DNA from: Treponema zioleckii
GTDB taxonomy: Bacteria > Spirochaetota > Spirochaetia > Treponematales > Treponemataceae
DNA: 47,562 nt
NCBI RefSeq assembly: GCF_014737315.1
Contig: NZ_JPUF01000028.1
Coordinates: forward strand, 1 to 47,562
Direction: 5' to 3'
Under the pieces are notes generated by a model. It made no database searches. It had not been told where the DNA came from and was given only the letters and a program-made list of their open reading frames with translations. Positions 32,886-40,349 of this stretch are shown one piece after another (position 1 is the stretch's first letter; each line of letters opens with the position of its first letter). Both the position numbers and the translations under genes were made by a program.

Positions 32886-33496
32886 CAGAACAGGCGGCTA
32901 GTCCACACGAGGCGGAATTTGTCGTCTTTTAGTTCCACAAGGTTCATCGAACAGTTCGGAAAGCGTACCTTCCAGTAATCGGCGAGCGGGCGACCGTCAA
33001 CGTGCAGGAGAAGCGACTGCAAAGTGCCTCCGTGCGTGGTTACGAGAACATTTTCCACGGGCGCGGGAAGATTTTTTATTTCGTTTTCCCAGAAGTCCGC
33101 GGTGCGCGCAAAAACCGTTTCAAAAGATTCTGCATCTGGCTGAGCTTTGTAATTTTGCGGGGCTTCAAAAAAATTCCCAAAATCCTTAAGTTCAGGAATC
33201 AACTTACGTTCTTCTGGCGTTGTTCCTTCAGCCTTTCCGAACGAAAATTCGATTATTCGGGAATCCTTTATGATTTTGTCCGCGGAAAAACCGCTTATTA
33301 GTTCGGCGGTCTTGCACGCGCGCTGCAAAGGGCTTGAATAAACGCGGTCAAAAATAATTCCTGCCTTTTTAAGACCTTCGCCAGTGCGACGCGCCTGCTC
33401 AATTCCGTGGGCGTTCAGAGGAATGTCCGTTCGCCCCTGGAGTTTCCAGGCCTTGTTCCAGTCTGTTTCGCCGTGTCTTGTAATGTAGATTCTCAT
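32882..33496 (-). CDS. Histidine phosphatase superfamily protein (phosphoglycerate mutase-like)
   Basis: 204 residues from ATG 33496, preceded by GGGAG; longer upstream starts would run into the PurF-like gene. The phosphohistidine motif TRHGETDWN (His8) is at the N terminus, with SSPLQRACKTAELI, EFSFGKAEG and the second catalytic histidine in VTTHGGTLQSLL. This set fits CobC/GpmB-type phosphatases acting on small phosphorylated metabolites (for example alpha-ribazole phosphate or sugar phosphates). The stop of the PurF-like gene is 1 nt before its start (TAGcATG), so expression is coupled. The substrate is not inferable beyond that association. Confidence 0.9.
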   Translation of the reverse strand: MRIYITRHGETDWNKAWKLQGRTDIPLNAHGIEQARRTGEGLKKAGIIFDRVYSSPLQRACKTAELISGFSADKIIKDSRIIEFSFGKAEGTTPEERKLIPELKDFGNFFEAPQNYKAQPDAESFETVFARTADFWENEIKNLPAPVENVLVTTHGGTLQSLLLHVDGRPLADYWKVRFPNCSMNLVELKDDKFRLVWTSRLFC

Positions 33497-33497
33497 G

Positions 33498-34931
33498 CTA
33501 CTCCCGACCATTCCAGCAATATGTGCAGAGCTTGCAGTGGTCAAGTCCCGTTGAGTCGAGCATGTCATCTAGCCGGTGGAAGCGGAGCGTCGTAAAATGA
33601 AGCTGCTTTCGGATTTCTTCCTGCATTCTCTCGTATTCCGGGGTGTCCGGGTCGCAGTATTTTGCGAGAACTTCGTCCGAAACGTTTTCGCCTTCAAACT
33701 GCTTTACGACTCGGCGCGCAATCAAATCAAGCTCACTTTTTGAGCGGCTAAAATTAAGATATTTGCAACCGAACATAATCGGCGGACAAGCCGGTCGCAC
33801 GTGAACTTCTTTTGCGCCGCTCTGGTACAAAAAGTCCGTGGTTTCGCGAAGCTGAGTTCCGCGGACAATCGAGTCGTCAATCAAAAGAATGCTCTTGTCT
33901 TTTATGAGCTGAGGAACCGGAATGAGCTTCATGTGGGCGATTAAATTCCTCTGCTCCTGATTTACAGGCATGAACGAGCGTGGCCAGGTTGGAGTGTATT
34001 TGATGAACGGGCGCGTGAACGGAATCCCTGCCTCGTTCGCGTAGCCTACGGCATGTGCCGTGCCTGAATCAGGAACGCCTGCCGCGCAGTCCGGGTGAAT
34101 TTCTGCATCTTTGTCGCGTTTTGCGAGAAATCGTCCGCAGTTGTATCGCATTGCTTCTACGTTAACGCCTTCGTAGGTAGCCGTTGGGTAGCCGTAATAA
34201 ATCCAAAGGAACGTGCAGATTTTCATCTCTTTTTGCGGCTGCTGCAAGATTTCGTAGCGGTCAGCCGTAACGTAAACGATTTCTGCTGGGCCGAGTTCGT
34301 GAATGTCTTTGTATCCAAGATTCATGTAGGCAAAATTCTCGAATGAAAGACAGTGCGCAAGAATGCTTCCCTGTGTGTCTTTTTTGATTCCGATTTGAAG
34401 CGGGGTGCGTCCCAATTTGTCGCGGGCGCCGTAAATTCCGTCTGGTGTTGCGACCAAAAGTGTTATTGAGCCTTTGATTTTTGACTGAACGTATTTGATT
34501 CCTTCAAGAATTGACTCTTGGGTGTTAATCATTGCAAGAATCAGCTCCGTCTGGTTTATTTCACCGCCGGACATTTCAAGGAACATGTGGCCGTTAGACA
34601 ATAGCTCCTGAACGATTTCGTCTTTGTTTGTAACGATTCCCACGGTGGTCAATGCGAATTTTCCGAGGTGGGAACAAGCCAAAAGCGGTTGCGGCTCGTA
34701 GTCAGAAATACATCCGATTCCGATGTGGCCTTTCATTTCCGCAACGTCGTTTTCAAACTTTGTCCTGAATGGAGAATTCTGAATGTTGTGAATTGACCGC
34801 TGAAATTTATTTTCGTTCAAATAAACCGCAAGTCCGCCGCGACGAGTTCCCAAATGCGAATGATAGTCAACGCCAAAGAACAAGTCCAAAGAACAGTCAC
34901 CTTTAGAAGCGACTCCGAAAATTCCGCCCAT
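33498..34931 (-). CDS. PurF-like amidophosphoribosyltransferase lacking the catalytic cysteine
   Basis: 477 residues aligned along the length of glutamine PRPP amidotransferase. The phosphoribosyltransferase half is well kept: VPDSGT (287-291), PRSFM, and the PRPP loop LLIDDSIVRGT (349-359). Cysteines at 239, 389, 466 and 469 (with 472) sit where the B. subtilis enzyme binds its 4Fe-4S cluster. The glutaminase half is abnormal: the nucleophile cysteine expected directly after Met is Gly (MGGIFG), the usual NGN segment reads VGIVTN, and the usual SD(T/S)E reads NQTE. Either it uses free ammonia, or it is a paralogue with another role. I withhold the purF symbol for that reason. It starts at ATG 34931 behind AAGGGG and is coupled to the phosphatase gene. 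Confidence 0.8.
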   Translation of the reverse strand: MGGIFGVASKGDCSLDLFFGVDYHSHLGTRRGGLAVYLNENKFQRSIHNIQNSPFRTKFENDVAEMKGHIGIGCISDYEPQPLLACSHLGKFALTTVGIVTNKDEIVQELLSNGHMFLEMSGGEINQTELILAMINTQESILEGIKYVQSKIKGSITLLVATPDGIYGARDKLGRTPLQIGIKKDTQGSILAHCLSFENFAYMNLGYKDIHELGPAEIVYVTADRYEILQQPQKEMKICTFLWIYYGYPTATYEGVNVEAMRYNCGRFLAKRDKDAEIHPDCAAGVPDSGTAHAVGYANEAGIPFTRPFIKYTPTWPRSFMPVNQEQRNLIAHMKLIPVPQLIKDKSILLIDDSIVRGTQLRETTDFLYQSGAKEVHVRPACPPIMFGCKYLNFSRSKSELDLIARRVVKQFEGENVSDEVLAKYCDPDTPEYERMQEEIRKQLHFTTLRFHRLDDMLDSTGLDHCKLCTYCWNGRE

Positions 34932-34991
34932 AATCGTACCCCTTATGAAAAACTTTCAAAAATTGGAAAGCACTAGTATAGAACAAAATAA

Positions 34992-35042
34992 GAAACGCTA
35001 AAAGGTAGCTTGCGAAGTAAAAATCTTCTTGTGCGCTTTCCA
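34992..35042. repeat. GAAACGC hairpin repeat, diverged copy
   Basis: GAAACGCTAAAAGGTAGC ... TTGTGCGCTTTCC resembles 36064-36112 and 47502-47552, where the arms GGAAACGC and GCGTTTCC pair exactly. Here the pairing is imperfect. Confidence 0.4.
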
Positions 35043-35059
35043 CGCCAACTTTTATGCAC

Positions 35060-35115
35060 TGTCATTCCGCATCTGCACATCAACTGTCATTCTGAGCGAA
35101 GTCGAAGAATCTGCA
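35060..35115. repeat. Dispersed repeat, diverged partial copy
   Basis: TGTCATTCCGCATCTGCACA and TGTCATTCTGAGCGAAGTCG in tandem, then AAGAATCTGC; modules of the dispersed GTCATTC / CATCTGC family upstream of the small lipoprotein gene. Confidence 0.4.
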
Positions 35116-35159
35116 TTTCAAAAATCGTTTTATAGCGCTTTTTGTATGTTTACTTTTTT

Positions 35160-35188
35160 TTGTTACAGTATATATTAAATCTTATATA
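35160..35188 (+). promoter_or_regulatory. Candidate promoter of the small lipoprotein gene
   Basis: TTGTTA (35160-35165), 17-nt spacer, TATATA (35183-35188), then AGGAGG 7 nt before the ATG at 35213. Confidence 0.45.
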
Positions 35189-35212
35189 ACATAATTTTTA
35201 GGAGGATTTCAG

Positions 35213-35691
35213 ATGAAATCATTAAAAAAATTCTTTTTGGTGTTTTCGCACTTGCTGCACTATCTTTTGGTCTTGCTTCTTGCTCCGACGATGAAGAGGA
35301 ATCTCTTAAATGCGTTGCTCAGTATGTTGGAACAGGGGCTGGAACTGATTCAGATGGCATTACCTGCACATGTACAGTTCGTGCAAGTTTTTACAACAAT
35401 AACGAGTATAAAATCGATATGAATGCGACAGCCGTAGCTTCTGGAGAAGAGGGGACTGGCACTGCAACTATTGACGGCACTGTAGAAATCGGAACTTACA
35501 CAGGCGATGCTACAAAAGACGGCACTATCAAATGTACTGCAACAAAAGAATATGATGACGAGCAGGAAAAACTCGTAGACGTTAAAAACAAAACTACGGA
35601 TGAAGTAACAATCGCAAACGGTGAGTTTACTCTTGATTTGTCAGAAGATTTTGAAATTGAGGGTTTTGAAGTAACTTTGAAGCGAAAATAA
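35213..35691 (+). pseudogene. Small lipoprotein gene with a one-base frameshift in an A7 run
   Basis: The ATG at 35213 has an excellent ribosome binding site (GGAGG, 7 nt). Read as given, the frame leaves a sensible signal peptide after KK and closes at 35422. Adding one A to the A7 run (35224-35230) yields MKSLKKILFGVFALAALSFG then LASC, a textbook lipoprotein, and continues without stop to the TAA at 35691 for 159 residues. The mature part is small, acidic and beta-rich (TATIDGTVEIGTYTGDATKD, FTLDLSEDFEIEGFEVTLK), with no family I recognise. A homopolymer indel is either a sequencing error or a phase-variation switch. No stop codon other than the shift disturbs it. Confidence 0.8.
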
Positions 35692-35710
35692 TCGATAAAA
35701 ATTCCTCACT

Positions 35711-35737
35711 TAGTCGTGGTCCTTATCGCCACGGCTA
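35711..35737. repeat. Hairpin after the small lipoprotein gene
   Basis: TAGTCGTGG (35711-35719) pairs with CCACGGCTA (35729-35737; one G-U pair). There is no T-run, so it is not a standard terminator. Confidence 0.4.
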
Positions 35738-35791
35738 GAACTCCCTGCAAGGCGATTGAAAGCCTTTCCCTATTTGATATAAAATGAATCC

Positions 35792-36061
35792 ATGAATGCA
35801 ATTATAACAGTCGTCGGAAGCGACAAAGTGGGAATCATCGCTGAGGTGAGTGCATTGCTTGCCCAGCATAAAATCAATATTGCTGATATTACTCAGACAA
35901 TTCTTTCTGGCAACTTCGTGATGATGATGATGGTTGACTTTGCGAACGCAGATGTCTCTATCGATGAAATGCGCACGACACTGAACGAGACGAGCCAAAA
36001 AATGCACGTGGAAATCAATTTGATGTCCGAAAAAGTTTTTGGCGCAATGAACAGACTATAA
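35792..36061 (+). CDS. ACT-domain protein (UPF0237 type)
   Basis: An 89-residue single ACT domain: AIITVVGSDKVGIIAEVSAL, then ADITQTILSGNFVMMMMVDF and a C-terminal helix-strand. ACT domains bind amino acids or related small ligands and regulate metabolism; the UPF0237 group is stand-alone. In many bacteria such a gene precedes a DUF711/UPF0210 gene, which is not found here. The ribosome binding site is poor, and an out-of-frame ATG at 35784 lies just upstream, so the exact start is less certain than the identity. Confidence 0.85.
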   Translation: MNAIITVVGSDKVGIIAEVSALLAQHKINIADITQTILSGNFVMMMMVDFANADVSIDEMRTTLNETSQKMHVEINLMSEKVFGAMNRL

Positions 36062-36063
36062 AC

Positions 36064-36112
36064 GGAAACGCAGAAACTGAGCTTTGCAAAACAAATCAAC
36101 TTGTGCGTTTCC
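36064..36112. repeat. GGAAACGC hairpin repeat
   Basis: GGAAACGCA (36064-36072) pairs exactly with TGCGTTTCC (36104-36112). A related element is at 47502-47552. A second hairpin, AGTTTTCC/GGAAAACT, follows at 36117-36136. Confidence 0.6.
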
Positions 36113-36163
36113 CGAAAGTTTTCCTGGCGGAAAACTCTCGCTTTTGTGGGTGCACTTTGCGAG

Positions 36164-36208
36164 CCTAAAGGTCAGTCTTGTTGCTCGCGCTGTGCTCGCA
36201 ACTTTAGG
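36164..36208. repeat. Intergenic hairpin
   Basis: CCTAAAG (36164-36170) pairs with CTTTAGG (36202-36208), with an inner GTTGC/GCAAC stem. One of several stacked palindromes in the 340-base spacer between convergent genes. Confidence 0.45.
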
Positions 36209-36276
36209 AAAATAAGTCCACTTGTAAGCTGCCTTTCTACCATATTTGGTAACGGAACAAGACTATAAGTTGACTA

Positions 36277-36391
36277 AAAATCTTAGGGGCAGTAGCGAAA
36301 ACGAAGCAAAAAAATGATTCTGAGCTTTGCGAACGAAGTGAGTGCTCAGCTGCATTTTTTGAAGCGTTGTAGTGGATGCCCCTAAGATTTT
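36277..36391. repeat. 115-nt palindrome with perfect 15-bp arms
   Basis: AAAATCTTAGGGGCA (36277-36291) is exactly complementary to 36377-36391. Inner pairs include GCAAAAAAATG/CATTTTTTG and CTGAGC/GCTCAG, so nearly the whole element can fold. T-rich edges on both strands would let it terminate both converging transcripts (ACT gene and methyltransferase gene). It may also be a miniature mobile repeat. Confidence 0.7.
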
Positions 36392-36404
36392 TATATCGGT
36401 AAGT

Positions 36405-37148
36405 TTACTTCCTTGCTACGATTACCATCGTCCGCGCATTTTGATTGTACGGGCTAAAATCAAAGTCGCCGTAAATTTCAACGGATTCAAAACCGATTTC
36501 CAAAAGAATCTTTTTTAATTCAATCGCAGAATAAAGCCGCTGAACAAATTCATGCTCGATTCGCTCACCGGTCTTATTGTCAATTAAAATCCAGCGGGAA
36601 CGCAAACCTTCCCATGCGCCCACAACGCCAAAATCGGTGAGTACGGTTTTTCCTGAACGCTCAAACCATTCTCCCTCGGTAAAATCTTTTACGGCAATCT
36701 CTCGGCTCAGGCTTTCGAGAATAAAAAAGCCGTTGTCGTTCAGCGAATCATAAATATTTTTGATAATCTGTCGGTCTTCTTCGGGGGTGTCGCAATATCC
36801 AATCGAAGTGAACAAACTCGTTGCTGCATCAAATTTTTTTTCAGTTTTGAACGTGCGTAAATCAGCGCGAATCAGTTCCATGTCAACGCCCTCGTCATTT
36901 GCAGTCTCCGCGGCGGCGTCAAGCTCGCTCTGAATCAAATCGACTCCGGTAACGTTCAGTCCGAGCATGGCAAGTTCCACTGCAACACGGCCCGGCCCAC
37001 AGCCCGCTTCAAGAATCTTTGCACCTTTAGAAAGCCCCGCGATTCGGCAAATGCTTTCTGCCACTGCAGGAGCCTCAGACCAACGTTGTGCATCGAACAT
37101 AACAGGCCCGTAATTCTTCCAAAAATCCTCATTCTCAAACCAACTCAA
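36405..37148 (-). CDS. Class I SAM-dependent methyltransferase
   Basis: 247 residues. The best start is a TTG at 37148, 6 nt after a strong GGAGG Shine-Dalgarno sequence; the ATG 20 codons upstream has no support. The Rossmann motif I AKILEAGCGPGRVAVELA is clear, with motif II acidic VTGVDLI, DLRTF and the post-I segment FDAATSLFTSIGY. The C-terminal half (WFERSGKTVLTDFG..) resembles small-molecule methyltransferases of the Methyltransf_25/11 type. It should transfer a methyl group from S-adenosylmethionine to an unknown acceptor. Rare start-codon use may keep expression moderate. It faces the ACT gene across the 115-nt palindrome. Confidence 0.85.
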   Translation of the reverse strand: MSWFENEDFWKNYGPVMFDAQRWSEAPAVAESICRIAGLSKGAKILEAGCGPGRVAVELAMLGLNVTGVDLIQSELDAAAETANDEGVDMELIRADLRTFKTEKKFDAATSLFTSIGYCDTPEEDRQIIKNIYDSLNDNGFFILESLSREIAVKDFTEGEWFERSGKTVLTDFGVVGAWEGLRSRWILIDNKTGERIEHEFVQRLYSAIELKKILLEIGFESVEIYGDFDFSPYNQNARTMVIVARK

Positions 37149-37460
37149 AGTGCACCTCCGTTTTGAATCTCTCGGCAAAAAGATACTGCAAATTCCAGAA
37201 AGATTCAAACGAGAGTCTTGCTAAAAGGTTTCGTCGGAGCTGATTAAAAAGTATTGTTATGCGGAACGTGTTTCAGCATCTGTACAGAAGTTTTTAAGAC
37301 TGTTAAAAGTTTTGATATTTTAGAGATGTTAAAATAATATGACATTAAAATGCAAAAATATTTTCACTTTTTTACAAAACACTATTGACTTATCCCTCCC
37401 ATACCGATGTATAGTCTAAATCCTAATAAAAATTTATTTATAAACAAATAGGAGCTATTT
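37149..37460. other. Divergent intergenic region
   Basis: About 310 bases. A fragment of the dispersed repeat (TTTCAGCATCTGTACAGAAG, near 37271) lies here. The downstream part has a candidate promoter for the repeat lipoprotein gene, TTGACT (37385-37390) with TGTATA (37408-37413; 17-nt spacing). No gene is seen. Confidence 0.45.
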
Positions 37461-39321
37461 ATGAAAAAACTTATTAAGTTTGCAGCAGTTCTTTTTAGCG
37501 CAGCTGTTTTGTTCACGGCTTGTTCTGATGGTAGCTCTGACGATTCTTCTTCAGAGGAAAAGTCAAGAAAAAAACAATGAGACAGAACTTGTTGTTAGCG
37601 ACAAAGGCTACAATATCATTTTTGATAAAAATGACGGTTCGGGTGAAAAAATTGTCGAAAATTACGATACAGATTCAAAGACTGTGATTCAAGTCGATGT
37701 TTACAAGGCACGATTTACTCGTGAGGGCTACACTTTACTTGGCTACTCTAAGCATCCAGAATCAACCTTCAGAATTCTGTTAAAGTTTTTCATCAAAACT
37801 GATTCAAGCGGAGAAAAGGGCAAAGAAACTTGGTATGCAATCTGGCAGAAAAATGATGAATTCAAAGTAAACTATTATTTTTCATCTGATTTTTCTGACG
37901 GCGAAGCACCTAAAAAAATTGTAGGAACTTTTCCTGTAGATAAAAAGAGTGGTAAGGCAGAAGTAAAATATGCAGAATGCCCGTGGACAAAAGATGGGTA
38001 TGTTTTTGCCGGCTGGTCAGACGACTTTGGAGAAGTATATCCGCTCACAACAGAAAAAATTAATGGTGACGAAAACCGCACAGCATGTTGGGTGCCGGTT
38101 GAAAAAATCAATGAACTTTACAAAATAACTTATCACGCAAATAACGGCACAGACGAGAAAATTGAGCGTTATTACAAGTCTGGTGCTTATCAGGACTGTA
38201 TTATTTCTGATTGCAGTTTTGAATATGAAAACAAGTATTTTAATGGGTGGGGACTATCTGCAGATGCAACTTACGGTTGGCGTGCAAACGAAAATTATGA
38301 ACCAAAAAACCATAACACAGACTTGTATGCTATATGGGGAAACCTTGTAACCATAACATTTAATGCAAACGACGGAAGCGCTTCTCCTGCAACAAAGATT
38401 CAACAAGTCAAAGAATCTCACTCTGAATCGCTCGAGGAAAATACATTTACCCGCGAAGGATATTTGTTTGGCGGTTGGGCAAAGTCAGCAGATGCAGCAA
38501 GCGCTTTGTATAAAGACAAAAACTCAGTCTCGCTTTCTTCAGACATTGTTCTTTACGCAGTTTGGTGTGCACCTTGCAAAATCACTTTTAATGTAAATGA
38601 CGGTTCTGAAAATCCTAAAACATACGAGCAGACTCTTCCGGCTGGTGTTAAAACTTGGATCAATCCTAAACTTCCAGAAGAAGACAATGCAAAACTTGAA
38701 GACTACACTTTCTGCGGATGGAGTACAGATGCAACAAAGACATATAACGAAAAAGAAAAGTGGGATAATTTTTCAATAACAAAAGATACCACTTATTATG
38801 GTGTATGGGTGAAAAAGCCGGTTATCACTTTACACGCTAACTATGAGGGTGCTGCTCCTGAATCTTCTCAGATGAAAGTTGAATACAAAGAAGAACTTAA
38901 GAATTCAAAATTAAAAGATATATTCAAGCGCGAAGGAAAGGTTTTGTACGGCTGGTCTGAATTTTCTGAGTCGAAATATCCTCAGTATTACTGTTACGGA
39001 AACAACAGTGATAGAGGACTTGTACCAACCAAAGATTCTGACCTGTATGCTATCTGGAGAAACGAAAAGCTTACAATTACTTTCAATGCCAATGACGGCT
39101 CGGCTAATCCGGCAACAAAAACTCAGCAGGCAGATTTCGGAGAACGCTATGTAGAACTTGACGAAAACACATTTGTACGCGATGGTTATACTTTTCAAGG
39201 TTGGGATACCAGTGAAGACTCTAGAACTCCATGGTACTCAATAGACCCTTCTGGTGTTATAACTTTATCTAGTAACTTTTATGATGACATAACTCTTTAT
39301 GCCATCTGGAAAAAGAACTAA
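37461..39321 (+). pseudogene. Listeria-Bacteroides-repeat lipoprotein gene with one-base frameshift
   Basis: ATG 37461 follows AGGAG by 6 nt and encodes MKKLIKFAAVLFSAAVLFTA then CSDGSSDDSSSEE, a clear lipoprotein signal, but the frame stops at 37578. The long reading frame to 39321 lies in the +1 frame. Removing one A from A4 (37558-37561) or A7 (37568-37574) joins them into 619 residues. The mature part holds seven InlB-type (List_Bact_rpt) beta-grasp repeats, each ending in GW...LYAIW (for example TFNANDGSASPATK, REGYLFGGW, IVLYAVW). Such proteins are surface exposed and often mediate adhesion. The methionine at 37480 in the long frame has no ribosome binding site and would lose the signal peptide, so it is not a convincing start. 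A strong terminator follows. Confidence 0.85.
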
Positions 39322-39341
39322 TTAGCACTTAATTAATTTTC

Positions 39342-39373
39342 GACCTTCTGTGTTTTGCAGAAGGTCTTTTTTT
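39342..39373 (+). terminator. Rho-independent terminator
   Basis: GACCTTCTG (39342-39350) pairs exactly with CAGAAGGTC (39358-39366), 7-nt loop, then seven T. It ends the repeat-lipoprotein transcript. Confidence 0.95.
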
Positions 39374-39381
39374 GCGCAAAC

Positions 39382-39409
39382 CGCCCGCCCAAAATCGGAG
39401 CGAGCTGTC
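39382..39409. repeat. Direct repeat flanking the toxin-antitoxin pair, left copy
   Basis: CGCCCGCCCAAAATCGGAGC followed by GAGCTGTC matches 40200-40225 with few differences; a GTAGAAATT motif follows both copies. Confidence 0.55.
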
Positions 39410-39554
39410 TTCAAAAATTGTCACTGGATTTGAAAAATCTAACGATTTTTCTTTAGCAGGTGGGATTTCGTAGAAATTCCGAATCAATCAGCATTCTGCA
39501 TTACTTTTTCCCTTTGCCTGTGCTATGATGAGCATAATAATTAAGGAGGAAAAA

Positions 39555-39770
39555 ATGCTTGTAGTGTCATACGCAGATTTTTTTGCGAATCCTTCCCAGT
39601 ACAAAAACGAAGCCGCCATTTCTGGTCTGAAAATTCTGCCGGAGAAAAAACAGAAGAAACTTTCCCGCAAAGTTCAGGAGAAACTGGATGCCCTGAATGC
39701 AATTGTTGGTCTTATTCCGCCTGAAGTGGATGCTGACGCATTATTAGCAGAGCGCAGGATGTCAAAATGA
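39555..39770 (+). CDS. Putative antitoxin of a PIN-domain toxin
   Basis: 71 residues from ATG 39555, which has a strong AAGGAGG 6 nt upstream; the longer frame starting at 39525 has none. Sequence begins MLVVSYADFFANPSQYKNEA, continues with a Lys-rich middle, and ends in an acidic helix (VDADALLAERRMSK). I recognise no named DNA-binding fold, but the size, the 4-bp ATGA overlap with the PIN gene and the order antitoxin-toxin are typical of type II pairs. It would neutralise the toxin by direct binding and probably autoregulate the pair. Confidence 0.7.
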   Translation: MLVVSYADFFANPSQYKNEAAISGLKILPEKKQKKLSRKVQEKLDALNAIVGLIPPEVDADALLAERRMSK

Positions 39771-40174
39771 AAATCCTTATAGACACGAATGTCATTATTG
39801 ACATCATAAACAACAGAAAAGAATTCGTACAGGATTCATTCGCAGCATTGCAAGTTGTGCTCAAAGAGTATAAGGCATGTGTATCAACAACGACGGTCAC
39901 AGATGTTATCTACATAACGAAAAAGGCATTTGAAGATTTCGGAAGTCAGAAGCAAGCACTTTCCTTATTTTTCTCAAAATTAAAGATTCTTCCTGTCACC
40001 AAAAAGGAAATAAAAAAGGCTTTCTCTTCTCCGATGAAAGATTTTGAGGATGCTGTTCAGGCTTTTTGTGCGAAAAAGGCAGGAGCAAAACTAATTATAA
40101 CTAGAAATATAAAAGACTATACACTTTCCCCTGTAAAAGCAATTTCACCTACTGATTTTCTAAAAACATGGTAG
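39767..40174 (+). CDS. PIN-domain toxin (VapC-like ribonuclease)
   Basis: 135 residues, a full PIN domain. It opens with MKILIDTNVIIDII (Asp6 of the catalytic quartet), continues with TTTVTDVIYI and the acidic DFEDAVQAFCAKKAG, and ends with ITRNIKDYTLSPVKAISPTDF, the usual closing strand. PIN toxins are Mg2+-dependent RNases that cleave tRNA, rRNA or mRNA when the antitoxin is lost. The start codon overlaps the stop of the antitoxin gene (ATGA). Direct repeats on both sides suggest the pair moved in as a unit. Confidence 0.85.
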   Translation: MKILIDTNVIIDIINNRKEFVQDSFAALQVVLKEYKACVSTTTVTDVIYITKKAFEDFGSQKQALSLFFSKLKILPVTKKEIKKAFSSPMKDFEDAVQAFCAKKAGAKLIITRNIKDYTLSPVKAISPTDFLKTW

Positions 40175-40199
40175 ACGTAATAAAAAGTGCATAAAAAAG

Positions 40200-40225
40200 C
40201 CCGCCCCGAATCGGAGCGAGCCGTC
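40200..40225. repeat. Direct repeat flanking the toxin-antitoxin pair, right copy
   Basis: GCCCGCCCCGAATCGGAGCG followed by AGCCGTC. Just after it a hairpin (ACCCG-c-TTGCC / GGCAA-tgt-CGGGT, 40236-40263) is found. Confidence 0.55.
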
Positions 40226-40235
40226 CTGTGATTTT

Positions 40236-40346
40236 ACCCGCTTGCCGAACGGCAATGTCGGGTAGAAATTAATTTGACACGCTTGACGCAAGTCAAGTCG
40301 TGCTCATAGCGTTTTATACTGCACACGAAGTGTGTCAGCGTAAAAC
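40236..40346. repeat. Three consecutive hairpins between toxin gene and gdhA
   Basis: Hairpins at 40236-40263, 40278-40302 (CTTGAC GCAA GTCAAG core) and 40311-40346 (GTTTTA...CTGCACAC GAA GTGTGTCAG...TAAAAC). They lie between converging transcripts. None has a long T-run, so transcription termination here may be inefficient or factor-dependent. Confidence 0.5.
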
Positions 40347-40349
40347 TTA

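Noticed and set aside
39382-40225. Integron cassette with attC sites around the toxin-antitoxin pair
   Set aside because: The flanking repeats do not show the GTTRRRY / RYYYAAC core pairs expected of attC, and there is no integrase in the window.
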